NCBI GenBank assembly: GCA_035533075.1
Contig: DATLUO010000068.1
Coordinates: 31,935-95,934, forward strand
DNA: 64,000 bases
Reading direction: 5' to 3'
From: Pirellulales bacterium
GTDB lineage: Bacteria > Planctomycetota > Planctomycetia > Pirellulales > JAICIG01
The notes under the pieces: model-generated
What the model saw: only the letters and a program-made list of their open reading frames with translations
The model's database searches: none
What the model was told of the DNA's origin: nothing
Translations under genes and position numbers: made by a program
Shown: piece after piece, positions 25,140 through 33,880 of the stretch
Numbering within the stretch: the stretch's first letter is position 1
How the letters are laid out: every line of letters begins with the position of its first letter

Positions 25140-27027
25140 CGAACGTAACGTGACTGGTCCGGACCTCGATCACGACGAGTTGGAACGCGACGACGCGGTT
25201 ATCGGCCGCGCGTTCCGCTGGTCATTGGCAGTCATTGTGCTCGCCGTCGCGGCCGGAGCCGGCGCCTACTATTATTGGACGCGCAAGTCCGCGCCCCTCG
25301 CCGCGGCCGAAAAAGAGCTGGTCGTGGCCAATGTGCGCAAATCGGCCGCGGTCGCCATTCCGCAAGTCCATTTCACTGACGTCACCAGCGAGTCGGGCAT
25401 CGCGTTCGTCCACGTCAACGGCGCCTATGGCGACAAGCTGCTGCCCGAAACGATGGGCGGCGGCTGCGCGTTCTTCGATTACGACAACGACGGCGACCCG
25501 GACTTGCTGCTGATCAACTCGACCTATTGGCCGGGGCATGAGCCGGCCGGTGCGGCCTCGCCCACTTCCGCCCTGTATCGGAACGACGGCCGCGGCCATT
25601 TCGACGACGTGACGGCCGAGTCGGGGCTGGGCGTGAGTCTTTACGGCATGGGCGTCGCCGTGGGCGATTACGACAACGATGGCTGGGTCGATGTGTTCCT
25701 TTCCGCCGTCGGCCCAAACCGGCTGTTCCATAACGAGAAGGGGACGTTTCGCGAAGTCACCGGGCAGGCCGGCGTGGCCGGCGAAGGCGAATCGTGGAGC
25801 ACGAGCTGCGGCTGGTTCGATTTCGACAACGACGGCGATCTCGACCTGTTCGTAGCCAACTACGTGCGGTGGAGCAAAGAGATCGACCTGGGGCTGAGCT
25901 GCACGCTCAAAGGCGAGGGCCGGGCTTACTGCCGCCCTGACGTGTTCGAGGGATCGTTCCCGTATCTCTATCGTAACGACGGCCAAGGCAAATTCAGCGA
26001 CGTTTCGTCCGCCTCAGGCGTGCAGGTGACGAACAAAGACACGGGCGTGCCGCTGGCCAAATCGCTGGGAGTGGCCCCGGTCGATCTCGACGGCGACGGC
26101 TGGATCGACCTGGTGGTGGCCAACGACACGGTGCAGAACCTCCTGTTTCACAACCAGCGCAACGGCACGTTTCGCGAACGGGGCGCGATCGCGGGCGTGG
26201 CCTTCGACCCCGACGGCAAAGCCCGCGGCGCGATGGGCATCGACTGCGCCTGTTTTCGCAACAGCCGCACGCTGGGCATCGCCATCGGCAATTTCTCGAA
26301 CGAGCCGACGGCCCTCTACGTGACGCAGGGCGAGGTCGTGCCCAGCGAAATGCCGATGTTCATCGACGAAGCGGTGGCCACCGGTCTGGGACCGCCCTCA
26401 CGCTTGAACCTGAAGTTCGGGTTGTTCTTCTTCGATTACGATCTCGACCGCCGGCTCGACGTGCTTACGGCCAACGGCCACCTGGAAGAAGACATTCAGA
26501 AAGTCCAGCAGAGCCAGCATTACGAGCAGCCGCCGCACATGTTCTGGAATTGCGGCAGCGAAGCCGATTCGGAATTCATGCTCGTGCCAGAAGCCAACTG
26601 CGGCGACGATTTCTCCCGGCCGCTGGTGGGCCGCGGGGCGACGTATGCCGACATCGACGGCGACGGCGATTTGGACGTGTTGATCACGGCTATCAACAGC
26701 CAGCCTCGGCTGTTGCGCAACGACCAGTCGCTTTCGCATCACTGGCTGCGCATGAAGCTTCGCGGCACGCGGGCCAACCACGACGCCATCGGCGCCTGGA
26801 TCGAGGCCGAGGTGGCCGGCGAGACGCTCGTGCGGCCAGTGATGCCGACTCGCAGCTATCTCTCGCAGGTCGAGTTGCCCGTGACGATCGGCCTGGGCGC
26901 TGCGACGAAGGTCGAGCGTCTCACAGTCCGCTGGCCCGATGGCACGCGGCAGGAAGTGCGGGGCGCGGAAATTGATCGGTTGATCGAAGTCGAGCAGGAT
27001 ACCAGCGTGGCGCTGCGGACGAAATGA
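25132..27027 (+). CDS. FG-GAP/VCBS repeat and ASPIC-UnbV domain protein
   Basis: The start overlaps the cytochrome gene (ATGACTGA). The 631-residue protein has one N-terminal membrane anchor (WSLAVIVLAVAAGAGAYYYW), then a chain of FG-GAP repeats with calcium-binding-like DYDNDGDPD, DYDNDGWVD, DFDNDGDLD and DIDGDGDLD loops, a beta-propeller. The C-terminal ASPIC-UnbV domain includes HDAIGAWIEAEV and VERLTVRWPDGTRQEV. Such proteins are exported and frequently sit next to multiheme cytochrome/TPR genes in planctomycetes and acidobacteria; a role in binding surface components is likely but unproven. Confidence 0.9.
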   Translation: MTDERNVTGPDLDHDELERDDAVIGRAFRWSLAVIVLAVAAGAGAYYYWTRKSAPLAAAEKELVVANVRKSAAVAIPQVHFTDVTSESGIAFVHVNGAYGDKLLPETMGGGCAFFDYDNDGDPDLLLINSTYWPGHEPAGAASPTSALYRNDGRGHFDDVTAESGLGVSLYGMGVAVGDYDNDGWVDVFLSAVGPNRLFHNEKGTFREVTGQAGVAGEGESWSTSCGWFDFDNDGDLDLFVANYVRWSKEIDLGLSCTLKGEGRAYCRPDVFEGSFPYLYRNDGQGKFSDVSSASGVQVTNKDTGVPLAKSLGVAPVDLDGDGWIDLVVANDTVQNLLFHNQRNGTFRERGAIAGVAFDPDGKARGAMGIDCACFRNSRTLGIAIGNFSNEPTALYVTQGEVVPSEMPMFIDEAVATGLGPPSRLNLKFGLFFFDYDLDRRLDVLTANGHLEEDIQKVQQSQHYEQPPHMFWNCGSEADSEFMLVPEANCGDDFSRPLVGRGATYADIDGDGDLDVLITAINSQPRLLRNDQSLSHHWLRMKLRGTRANHDAIGAWIEAEVAGETLVRPVMPTRSYLSQVELPVTIGLGAATKVERLTVRWPDGTRQEVRGAEIDRLIEVEQDTSVALRTK

Positions 27028-27100
27028 TGCCGTGTGAGCAATTTCTCGAACCACAATGAACACAAAGGGCACCAAGCGATCTCTCGGCTGTCCGAGATAT

Positions 27101-27329
27101 ACTTCACGCGGCCGAGAATGAGACATTTTTCCGCGAGCAAAAGCGCTGGCTGGGGCAGAGCTTGGCCAGATAGCGGCTGGCGCCCATCAACGGCATGGCG
27201 GCCAAGCGATGCCCCGGTTGGACGCACCGGGGCATCGTCTGGCCGCCGAGATGAACGAAGTGCCAGCCTCCAACCTGGCCAGACTCTGCCCCAGCCACCG
27301 CCAATGTCTCATTCTCGGCCGCGTGAAGT
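27101..27329. repeat. 229-bp foldback (MITE-like) element
   Basis: The ends 27101-27127 and 27303-27329 are a perfect 27-bp inverted repeat. Further in, tggctggggcagag matches the opposite arm, ggcggcca pairs with tggccgcc, and cgatgccccgg pairs with ccggggcatcg around a 9-nt loop near 27221. The whole element can therefore fold into one long hairpin. It encodes no transposase; ORFs across it are mirror-image artefacts. It fills most of the 356-bp gap between the UnbV gene and the stress-type protein. Confidence 0.88.
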
Positions 27330-27383
27330 GTAGTTGATGCGGTCCGGGCGGCCCTTGAGGAGGCTGACACGGCAGACGCCGCA

Positions 27384-27899
27384 CTAAATCAGCGGTCCGC
27401 CCGATTGGATCTCGGCGCCGTTGGCGTGCAGGATGTCGATCGCCTGGTCATAGCGGTCGTCGGAGCGTACGGTCACCACGATGCGGCCGGCCTTGACGGC
27501 TTCTTCGTAGTGTTCGGCTTCGTGGCGGCTCATCCCGACCGCAATCAGCGCCCCGACAATCCCGCCGGCCGCGGCTCCCGCGATCGCGCCGGCGAACAAG
27601 GTGCTGAGAAAGCCTCCCAGAATCAGTTCGCCCAAAGCGGGCAGCAACTCCACCTCGATGCCGATGGCCCACAGGCCCCCTAATCCCGCGCCAGTCAGAA
27701 TGCCTCCCAACGCGCCCTCGGAGACCTTTTCGTCGTGCTTCGAAGGTTCCGCGGGAATCTGCGTCACCTCCACGCTGCGTGCTACCAGCCCGATTTGCTG
27801 TTCCATAAAACCCGCCTCGCGCAGTTCCTCGACCGCCTGCTGCGCCATGCGAACTTTGTCGAAAACTCCGACGGCCATTTCATGTTGGACCGTGGCCAT
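27384..27899 (-). CDS. General-stress-type protein with Gly/Ala-rich hydrophobic core
   Basis: The ATG at 27899 has a good Shine-Dalgarno (AGGAG). The 171-residue protein starts with a heat-induced stress protein YflT-like segment (AVGVFDKVRMAQQAVEELRE, then GFMEQQIGLVAR). In the middle there is a Gly/Ala-rich hydrophobic hairpin (LFAGAIAGAAAGGIVGALIA). It ends with a RIVVTVRSDDRYDQAIDIL segment. This arrangement is known from stress-induced membrane-associated proteins; the biochemical role is unknown. Confidence 0.8.
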   Translation of the reverse strand: MATVQHEMAVGVFDKVRMAQQAVEELREAGFMEQQIGLVARSVEVTQIPAEPSKHDEKVSEGALGGILTGAGLGGLWAIGIEVELLPALGELILGGFLSTLFAGAIAGAAAGGIVGALIAVGMSRHEAEHYEEAVKAGRIVVTVRSDDRYDQAIDILHANGAEIQSGGPLI

Positions 27900-28088
27900 G
27901 CCTGGGACTCCTGAAGTAAATGGAACGTGCGATGAACGGAGATTTGCCGCTCTCATTATACGCCTCGCGTTGGCCCCATAGAAGTAATTCGGCCGCGGAT
28001 TTCACGGAAGCGGCGAAAAAATAACTTCGCCCGCATGAATGCAACCATGATGCCAACAGACAGCAATTCCGGTAAAATAACGGGAACC

Positions 28089-28658
28089 ATGGACATTTCC
28101 GCGGCAAGTCAGCTTTTCAGCCGTACCGATCGGGAGCTTTGGGTCGTCACGTCCTTCGATGGCCGGCGGCGGGGCGGCCTGGTGGCGACGTTCGTCGGCA
28201 ATGCTTCGCTGGTCGATTCGTTGCCCCGCGCACTGCTGGCCGTGGCGAAGCAACACCACACGTGGCGGTTGATCGAGGCCAGCGACGCTTTTGGCCTGCA
28301 CCTCATTTCCGCCCGCCAGCTCGACTGGGTCTGGAACTTTGGCATCGGTTCGGGACGCGACCGTGACAAGCTTGCGGGCTATGCGATTGACGACGGCGTG
28401 ACGGGATCGCCGCTCTTAAGTGAAGCGCTGGGCTGGCTCGATTGCCGCGTTGAAGCCCGGCTCGACGGCGGCGACCGCACCATTTATCTGGCCGAAGTCG
28501 TCGCGGCCCGCAACGACGGCAGCGAACCGCCGTTGACCGTGCGCGAGCTGCTCCGCATCGCCCCGGCCGATCGGCTCGCCCAGCTCAAGCAGTTGCGCGA
28601 GAGCGACAGCGCGATCGATGCCCAAGCCATCCTGGCCTGGCGAGCCAGCCACCGCTGA
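28089..28658 (+). CDS. Flavin reductase-like (FMN-binding) protein
   Basis: From the ATG at 28089 the product has 189 residues with a split-barrel flavin reductase-like pattern: ELWVVTSFDGRRRGGLVATFVG, a hydrophobic HTWRLIEASDAFGLHLIS strand pair, and LGWLDCRVEARLDGGDRTIYLAEVV. The N-terminal extension to 28035 is Met/Asn/Thr-rich and unlikely to be part of it. The stop is 12 bp upstream of the Nudix gene, so the two probably form an operon. Confidence 0.78.
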   Translation: MDISAASQLFSRTDRELWVVTSFDGRRRGGLVATFVGNASLVDSLPRALLAVAKQHHTWRLIEASDAFGLHLISARQLDWVWNFGIGSGRDRDKLAGYAIDDGVTGSPLLSEALGWLDCRVEARLDGGDRTIYLAEVVAARNDGSEPPLTVRELLRIAPADRLAQLKQLRESDSAIDAQAILAWRASHR

Positions 28659-28670
28659 AACGGATGTTGT

Positions 28671-29075
28671 ATGGTTGAGTCCGCCGGCGCACTTTTATAC
28701 CGATTGGGCAAGCACGGCTGGGAAGTGCTGCTCGTCCATCCATCCGGCAACTACAACCGCCGCGCGCCGTGGAGCATTCCCAAGGGCTTGCCGGAGCCGC
28801 AAGAAGAGCTCGAAGCCGCCGCGCGACGCGAAGTGATCGAAGAAACCGGTGTGACTTGCGGCGAGTTGGTCGCGATGGGCTCCATCGTGTACAAAAAAAG
28901 CCGCAAGCGGGTGCATTGCTTTGCCGGAGCGGCTCCGGACGGCGCCGCGCCGCGTTGCGCTTCGTGGGAAGTCGATTGTGCGGAGTTTGTGCCCTTCGAA
29001 GAGGCCCGACAGCGCATCCACCCTGACCAGCAAGAGTTCCTCGATCGGCTGGAAGCCATTCTGAAGCGTCGTTAG
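28671..29075 (+). CDS. Nudix hydrolase
   Basis: This is a 134-residue protein with a complete Nudix box: GLPEPQEELEAAARREVIEE followed by TG, matching GX5EX7REUXEEXGU (about residues 39-61). It hydrolyses nucleoside diphosphates linked to another moiety; the substrate cannot be told from the sequence. The N-terminal SAGALLYRLGKHGWEVLLVH strand and the C-terminal YKKSRKRVHCFAG region are typical of short house-cleaning Nudix proteins. Confidence 0.9.
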   Translation: MVESAGALLYRLGKHGWEVLLVHPSGNYNRRAPWSIPKGLPEPQEELEAAARREVIEETGVTCGELVAMGSIVYKKSRKRVHCFAGAAPDGAAPRCASWEVDCAEFVPFEEARQRIHPDQQEFLDRLEAILKRR

Positions 29076-29113
29076 TCCGCCTGCCCAGGCGGTCTGGTTG
29101 GCCGGTAAAAAAT

Positions 29114-29142
29114 TTGACCGGTCTCGCGCCGCGCGGTATAGT
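29114..29142 (+). promoter_or_regulatory. Sigma70-type promoter for the structured RNA
   Basis: TTGACC at 29114-29119 and TATAGT at 29137-29142 are separated by exactly 17 bases. A start at the G at 29149 would coincide with the first base-paired nucleotides of the RNA fold that follows. Confidence 0.7.
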
Positions 29143-29148
29143 TTTGTT

Positions 29149-29286
29149 GCTGAAGCGATATAGAGCACTTGCCCAAGTACCAGCCGAGATGTCGATCGCG
29201 ACTGGGGCGTCAGGGCGTGGCGAAGCCACAAAATCCGGTTCGCCGGAGCGCCGACATCTTTGTGCCTTCGCTTCAGCATTTTTTTT
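29149..29286 (+). ncRNA. Putative structured non-coding RNA with intrinsic terminator
   Basis: Right after the promoter, TGCTGAAGCG (29148-29157) is perfectly complementary to CGCTTCAGCA (29269-29278), which is followed at once by eight T residues (29279-29286). The ends of the RNA thus form a closing stem that doubles as a terminator. Inside are a GCAC/GTGC helix, GATGTCG (29188-29194) pairing with CGACATC (29252-29258), a GTGGC-GAA-GCCAC hairpin (29217-29229) and a CCGG-TTCG-CCGG hairpin (29235-29246) with a UUCG tetraloop. There is no convincing ORF. The ~138-nt size and end-pairing recall housekeeping RNAs such as 6S or SRP RNA, but the conserved SRP apical loop is absent, so the family is unknown. 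The rest of the gap (29287-29426) shows nothing clear. Confidence 0.6.
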
Positions 29287-29426
29287 GCGCCCTGTTTGAT
29301 GCTCCCCGAGCAGCATGAACGTCCGCCCGCTTCGTCTGCCGCGGCCTCGGGGGCGTACTCTTGCTTGCCGTCTTTTTGTCGGTTACTTTGGGCAATGGTC
29401 GATAAGCCCTAGAAACCAGGGCACTT

Positions 29427-29499
<73 letters not shown>

Positions 29500-29508
29500 C
29501 TGATTCGG

Positions 29509-32500
29509 ATGAAAATCGCACGACTCGATCTCAAGGCTTTCGGGCCGTTCACGGAGGAGGCGCTCGACCTGAGCGCCGGCCAGTGCGGTCTGCACCTCGT
29601 CTATGGCCCCAATGAGGCGGGTAAAAGCTCCGCGCTGCGCGCCCTGAAGCAGCTCCTGTACGGCATCCCGCAGCGGACCACCGACGATTTCGTTCATCCC
29701 TACGGCAACCTGCGGATCGGCGGAGTGCTGGCCAACGGCGACGGCGGCCGGCTCGAAATCCTTCGCCGCAAGGCCGCCAAAAACGACCTCCGCGGGCCTG
29801 ACGACAATACCGTCGTCGAATACGGCGCCCTGGGCAAGTACCTGGGTCGCCTCGACCGCGAAACCTTCGAGACCATGTTCGGCCTCGATCATGCCACGCT
29901 CGTCCGCGGCGGACGCGAAATCGTCGAAGGCAAAGGTAGCCTCAGCCAAGTGCTGTTCGCCGCCGGATCGGGAATCGCCAACCTCAAGTGCGTGCAGGAC
30001 CAGCTCGAAAAGGAAGCCGCCGACCTGTTCAGCCCCGCCGCCCGAGCGAAGAACCCGCGCATCAACGCACAACTGACCGATTGGCAAGCCGCCCGAAAAG
30101 CCGTGACCGCCGCCCAACTGCCCAGCAGCGAATGGGAACGGCTTGATAAGGCCTGCCGCGAGACGCGCGAGCAATTGGCCAAGACCGAGCAGGAATGGGA
30201 ACAGGCCCGCATCGAGCACGCCCGGCTGACGCGTCTCCATCAGGCGATTCCGCTCGCCGCCCGCTATAGCGCCGCCACGGCCGAAATCGCCGAGCTGGGT
30301 CCCGTACAGATTCTGGCCGATGGCTTTGCCGAGCGACGCCGCGAAACCGCCACGCGGGTGGCCACCGCCTCCAGCGCCGCACGGTCCGCCGCCGAAGCGA
30401 TCGCCGAGCTCGACGGACAAATCGAAAAGCTGGTCGTGCCCGAAGTTCTCCTGGCCCGCGGAGAGGCCATCGAGCAGCTTGCCAAAGACCTGGGGAGCTA
30501 TCGCAAGGCGCAGCACGACGCGGGCGGGCTGGTGGCCGGCCGCGAGCAGGTCGAGTCGGACGCGCGCCGCTCGCTCAAGCAGTTGCGGCCCGACCTGACG
30601 TTGGCCGACGTCGAACGACTGCGCCTCACGCGGCAGCAACGCGTCGAGATTCAGAACCTTGGGAACAAGCACGGAACGCTCACCACTCAGTGCCAGCAGG
30701 CGCGCGAGAACGTCGCCTCGCTCGGCCAGCGGCTGGCGGCCACCACCGACGAGTTGGCCGGGCTGCCGCCGCCACGCAACGCCGATCTGCTCAAAAGCGT
30801 GCTGCGTCGGGCGCAGAGCGAGAGCCGCATCGAAGAAGAGCGGGCTGAGGCGAGTGCCGAGCTGTCCAGGCTCGAAACTCAGGCAGCGGGGGCGCTGTCT
30901 CGACTCAACCTGTGGCGCGGAACGCTCGAAGTCTTGGAGACGCTGGCCGTGCCGTCCGTCGAGACGATCGACGCCTACGAGACCCGACTGGCCGAAACGG
31001 ACCGCCAGGTGACCGCCCTGGCTGAACAAACCGCGAAGCTCGAAGCCAGTCGCGATCAGTTCGATCGCCAGATGCGGCAGGTGACCGAACAGGGCGTTCC
31101 GCCCAGCGAAGCGGCCCTCGACGATGCCCGGCAACGCCGAGACGAAGGATGGCGTCTCGTCCGGCGTGCCTGGCTGGAAGGCAGCCTCGATTCGGCCGAG
31201 GCCGGTTTATTCGCGGGCCGCAACGTCGGGCCGGACGGTCTGGCCGATGCGTTCGACCAATCGCTCCGGCAGACCGACGAGATCGCCGATCGGCTGCGCC
31301 ACGAGGCCGATCGCGTGGCCGCGCGGGCCACACTGGCGGCGCAGCGGCAGGCGTGCCTCGATGAGCTATCGAAGATCGCAACGGCGAAGGAGATGGCGGT
31401 TGAGGCGCGCGAGGCCGTGGCCGCCGAGTGGCAATCGCTTTGGCGGCCGTTGGGCATCGAGCCGCAGTCGCCCCGCGAAATGCGCGGCTGGCAGCGGCGG
31501 CAACAAAGTTTGCTCGAGCAGGCCGAGAAGATTCGCAAGCAGAAGACCGACGTCGACGCGTTCGATTCGCGTACGGCCAAGTGCCGGCAGGAACTCGATC
31601 GAGCCCTGGCCGCGTTGAATGAGCCGACGGCGCAACCGGGCGAAACGCTGGCGGCCCAGCTCGAACGCGGGCAGCTTCTGGCCGAGCAGATCGACGCGGC
31701 GGCCGCGCGCCATGCTCGCTTGACGGACGAAGCGGCGACGCTGGGACGGCAGCTCGAAGCCGAGCGCCCAAAAGCCGCCGCCGCCGAGCGCGAGCTGTCG
31801 GCCTGGACGGCACGCTGGTCTTCGGCCGTGGCGGCCTTGGGCTTGTCGGCCGACGCCACGCCGGCCCAGGCCAACGAGGTGCTGGCCCAGCTCGACGCGC
31901 TGTTTGATCAACTCACCGACGCGGACCGCTTTCGCCAGCGGATCGAGGGCATTGCCCGTGAGGCGGAGGAATTCGGGTGCCAGACCCGATCGTTGCTGGA
32001 AAGCCTCGGCAAAGCGGAATTGTTCGGTCGCATGAGTGCCGACCAGGCGGCCGACGCGGTGCTGGCCGACTACCGCCGGGCGACGGAAGACCGCGGACGT
32101 TTGGAGACGCTGCGCAAGCAACGCCAGAAACACGCGGCGGCGCTGGCCGACGCGAAGCAAATCGCGGCCCTGTCGCGTGCGGAGCTGGCATCGCTGTGCC
32201 AAGAGGCGAATTGCGACTCGGCCGACCGCCTGCCGGATCTGGAGGCGCGCTCGGCGCGGGCCAAGAAGTTGCACGCGCAGCAGCGAGACCTGTACGAGCA
32301 GCTTGTCGTTTCCAGCGGTGGCGTGCCACTGGCCGATTTTTTGGCCGAGATCGCCTGTATTGAGCCGGACGGTTTGCCCGACAAGATTCAGCAATTGGGC
32401 GAGCGCGTGTCGTCGCTCGATGCGCGGCGGATCGAGCTGTCGAATGCCGCGGCGCTCCACGGCAAGGAGATGGCCGACATGGACACCAGCGCGGCGGCGG

Positions 32501-33054
32501 CCGAGGCGGAGGAGTTGGCGCAGAGTCTGGCGGCGACGATTGCCGGCGACGTCGAGAGCTATGTCCGGCTGCGTTTGGCCTCGGCCGTGCTCCGCGAGGC
32601 GATCGAGCGCTATCGCGAGAAGAACCAGGGGCCGGTTTTGCAGCGGGCCAGCCGGTTGTTTGCCGAGTTGACGGTCGGCTCGTTCTCCGGCCTGCGGGCA
32701 GACTACGACGATCGCGACGAGGCGGTATTGGTGGGCATTCGTGCCCGTGACGGCCGCACGGTGACGGTCGACGGCATGAGCGACGGCACGGCCGACCAGC
32801 TTTACCTGGCGTTGCGCTTGGCGAGCCTGGAGACGTATCTCGACGAGCACGATCCCGTGCCGCTGGTGGTCGACGACATTCTCATCAACTTCGACAACCG
32901 GCGTTCGCTGGCCACGCTGAAGGTGTTGGCCGACCTTTCGCAGCGCACGCAGGTGGTGTTCTTCACCCATCACGAGCATCTCGTGACATTGGCCGAAGAA
33001 CACCTGCCGACGGAAGTGGTCTTTACGCATCGATTGGGACAGTCCAATCCGTAG
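29509..33054 (+). CDS. YhaN/SbcC-like AAA ATPase with long coiled coil
   Basis: The ATG at 29509 lies just after tRNA-Phe; the longer frame to 29470 would run through the tRNA. The 1181-residue protein has an N-terminal Walker A (VYGPNEAGKSSALRAL, about residues 32-47) and a C-terminal half-domain with VDGMSDGTADQLYLALRLAS (signature) and PLVVDDILINFD (Walker B). Between lie ~850 residues of Glu/Arg/Ala-rich heptads, that is, long coiled coils. This is the SMC/Rad50 layout of the YhaN family, involved in DNA handling or repair. The usual SbcD/YhaO-type nuclease partner is not next to it. The TAG stop lies within a palindromic repeat. Confidence 0.88.
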   Translation: MKIARLDLKAFGPFTEEALDLSAGQCGLHLVYGPNEAGKSSALRALKQLLYGIPQRTTDDFVHPYGNLRIGGVLANGDGGRLEILRRKAAKNDLRGPDDNTVVEYGALGKYLGRLDRETFETMFGLDHATLVRGGREIVEGKGSLSQVLFAAGSGIANLKCVQDQLEKEAADLFSPAARAKNPRINAQLTDWQAARKAVTAAQLPSSEWERLDKACRETREQLAKTEQEWEQARIEHARLTRLHQAIPLAARYSAATAEIAELGPVQILADGFAERRRETATRVATASSAARSAAEAIAELDGQIEKLVVPEVLLARGEAIEQLAKDLGSYRKAQHDAGGLVAGREQVESDARRSLKQLRPDLTLADVERLRLTRQQRVEIQNLGNKHGTLTTQCQQARENVASLGQRLAATTDELAGLPPPRNADLLKSVLRRAQSESRIEEERAEASAELSRLETQAAGALSRLNLWRGTLEVLETLAVPSVETIDAYETRLAETDRQVTALAEQTAKLEASRDQFDRQMRQVTEQGVPPSEAALDDARQRRDEGWRLVRRAWLEGSLDSAEAGLFAGRNVGPDGLADAFDQSLRQTDEIADRLRHEADRVAARATLAAQRQACLDELSKIATAKEMAVEAREAVAAEWQSLWRPLGIEPQSPREMRGWQRRQQSLLEQAEKIRKQKTDVDAFDSRTAKCRQELDRALAALNEPTAQPGETLAAQLERGQLLAEQIDAAAARHARLTDEAATLGRQLEAERPKAAAAERELSAWTARWSSAVAALGLSADATPAQANEVLAQLDALFDQLTDADRFRQRIEGIAREAEEFGCQTRSLLESLGKAELFGRMSADQAADAVLADYRRATEDRGRLETLRKQRQKHAAALADAKQIAALSRAELASLCQEANCDSADRLPDLEARSARAKKLHAQQRDLYEQLVVSSGGVPLADFLAEIACIEPDGLPDKIQQLGERVSSLDARRIELSNAAALHGKEMADMDTSAAAAEAEELAQSLAATIAGDVESYVRLRLASAVLREAIERYREKNQGPVLQRASRLFAELTVGSFSGLRADYDDRDEAVLVGIRARDGRTVTVDGMSDGTADQLYLALRLASLETYLDEHDPVPLVVDDILINFDNRRSLATLKVLADLSQRTQVVFFTHHEHLVTLAEEHLPTEVVFTHRLGQSNP

Positions 33055-33136
33055 GGTGGGACCAGCGAGCTTGCGAGTGCCGGCCCACCACAGCGCTCAT
33101 GGTGGGCCGGCGCTCCCAAGCTCGCTCACTGTGCTA
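33051..33136. repeat. Palindromic repeat, GTAGGGTGGG family, supplying a stop codon
   Basis: The arms gtagggtgggaccagcgag and ...gctcgctcactgtgctac surround a short centre. The TAG inside the first four bases is the stop codon of the ATPase gene. Confidence 0.88.
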
Positions 33137-33182
33137 CATTGACAAAGGGTCGATTTTCTTGCATAACAATTATGCGGTTTCG

Positions 33183-33479
33183 TTGGATGAAGAAAAATAC
33201 TGGGAGATGACGGCGGGCGAACTGGCGGCGGCAACGAAACAGTTCGACGAACCTCTGGCCGCGGATCAATCGCGCCCACTGACTGCCGAGGAACGCAAAC
33301 AGTGGAAGCGCGTCAAGACGCTGGGCCGTCCGAAAGTCGGGCAAGGACATCAGCGCATTTCAGTGAGCCTCGAAAAGGGATTGCTAAAGCGGGCCACGGC
33401 GCTCGCCAAGAAGCGGCGAGTGAGCCGTTCCAAGCTCGTGGCTCTCGCGCTGGAACAAGCGATTGCGAGGCAATCGTAA
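33183..33479 (+). CDS. Ribbon-helix-helix antitoxin-like protein
   Basis: This is a small protein of about 98 residues: KYWEMTAGELAAATKQFDEP, a charged linker, then GQGHQRISVSLEKGLLKRAT, a beta-strand followed by two helices (KKRRVSRSKLVALALEQAI), typical of ribbon-helix-helix DNA-binding antitoxins. A TTG at 33183 keeps the conserved KYWEMT segment; an ATG at 33207 would remove it. No toxin gene follows. Likely an orphan regulator or antitoxin. Confidence 0.65.
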   Translation: MDEEKYWEMTAGELAAATKQFDEPLAADQSRPLTAEERKQWKRVKTLGRPKVGQGHQRISVSLEKGLLKRATALAKKRRVSRSKLVALALEQAIARQS

Positions 33480-33505
33480 GAGCGTCACGCTCGCTAACCC
33501 GCATC

Positions 33506-33853
33506 CTAGTGTCGTCGTACGGCCGCCGCAATGGCGGCAACGATCGCCGTAATCGCAGCCCACTCAGTTATCGCCATCGCATGATGAAATGAACCGACCG
33601 GCACGAACGGGGCACCAACTGCTGAACCGGCAGCCGCTCCTCTTTTGCCATATTTCCCGCTACGGTTTTCTTCCGCCACGCCTTGTTGCAAGACTCCCCC
33701 TGCGAGACCAAGGATAGCGCCGTCTACGCCGCCCATGAACGCCCCCTCGGCGACGGCCAATGCGCCATGGTAATGGATGGCCGCGAAGACGCGGGCAACC
33801 GCCGAAGTTATTGCGAGAATCCCGTGTATGGAGAACTGGAGCCTAGTGGTCAT
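33506..33853 (-). CDS. Small membrane protein with planctomycete N-terminal motif
   Basis: 115 residues; the N-terminus TTRLQFSIHGILAITSAVARVFA is the planctomycete 'FS(I/L)..LL..T' membrane-start motif also present in the internal segment of the protein at 52701-53573. A Gly-rich hydrophobic middle (GALAVAEGAFMGGVDGAILG) and an Ala-rich C-terminal helix follow. No known function. Confidence 0.65.
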   Translation of the reverse strand: MTTRLQFSIHGILAITSAVARVFAAIHYHGALAVAEGAFMGGVDGAILGLAGGVLQQGVAEENRSGKYGKRGAAAGSAVGAPFVPVGSFHHAMAITEWAAITAIVAAIAAAVRRH

Positions 33854-33880
33854 GTTTCCTCGCCCGGAGACGCATCCGGG

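Noticed and set aside
29149..29286. SRP (4.5S) RNA
   Set aside because: The conserved apical loop with GGAAG/AGCAG around the tetraloop is not present, so the RNA is left unassigned.
31366..33030. 554-codon minus-strand ORF opposite the YhaN-like ATPase
   Set aside because: Shadow frame of a GC-rich coiled-coil gene.
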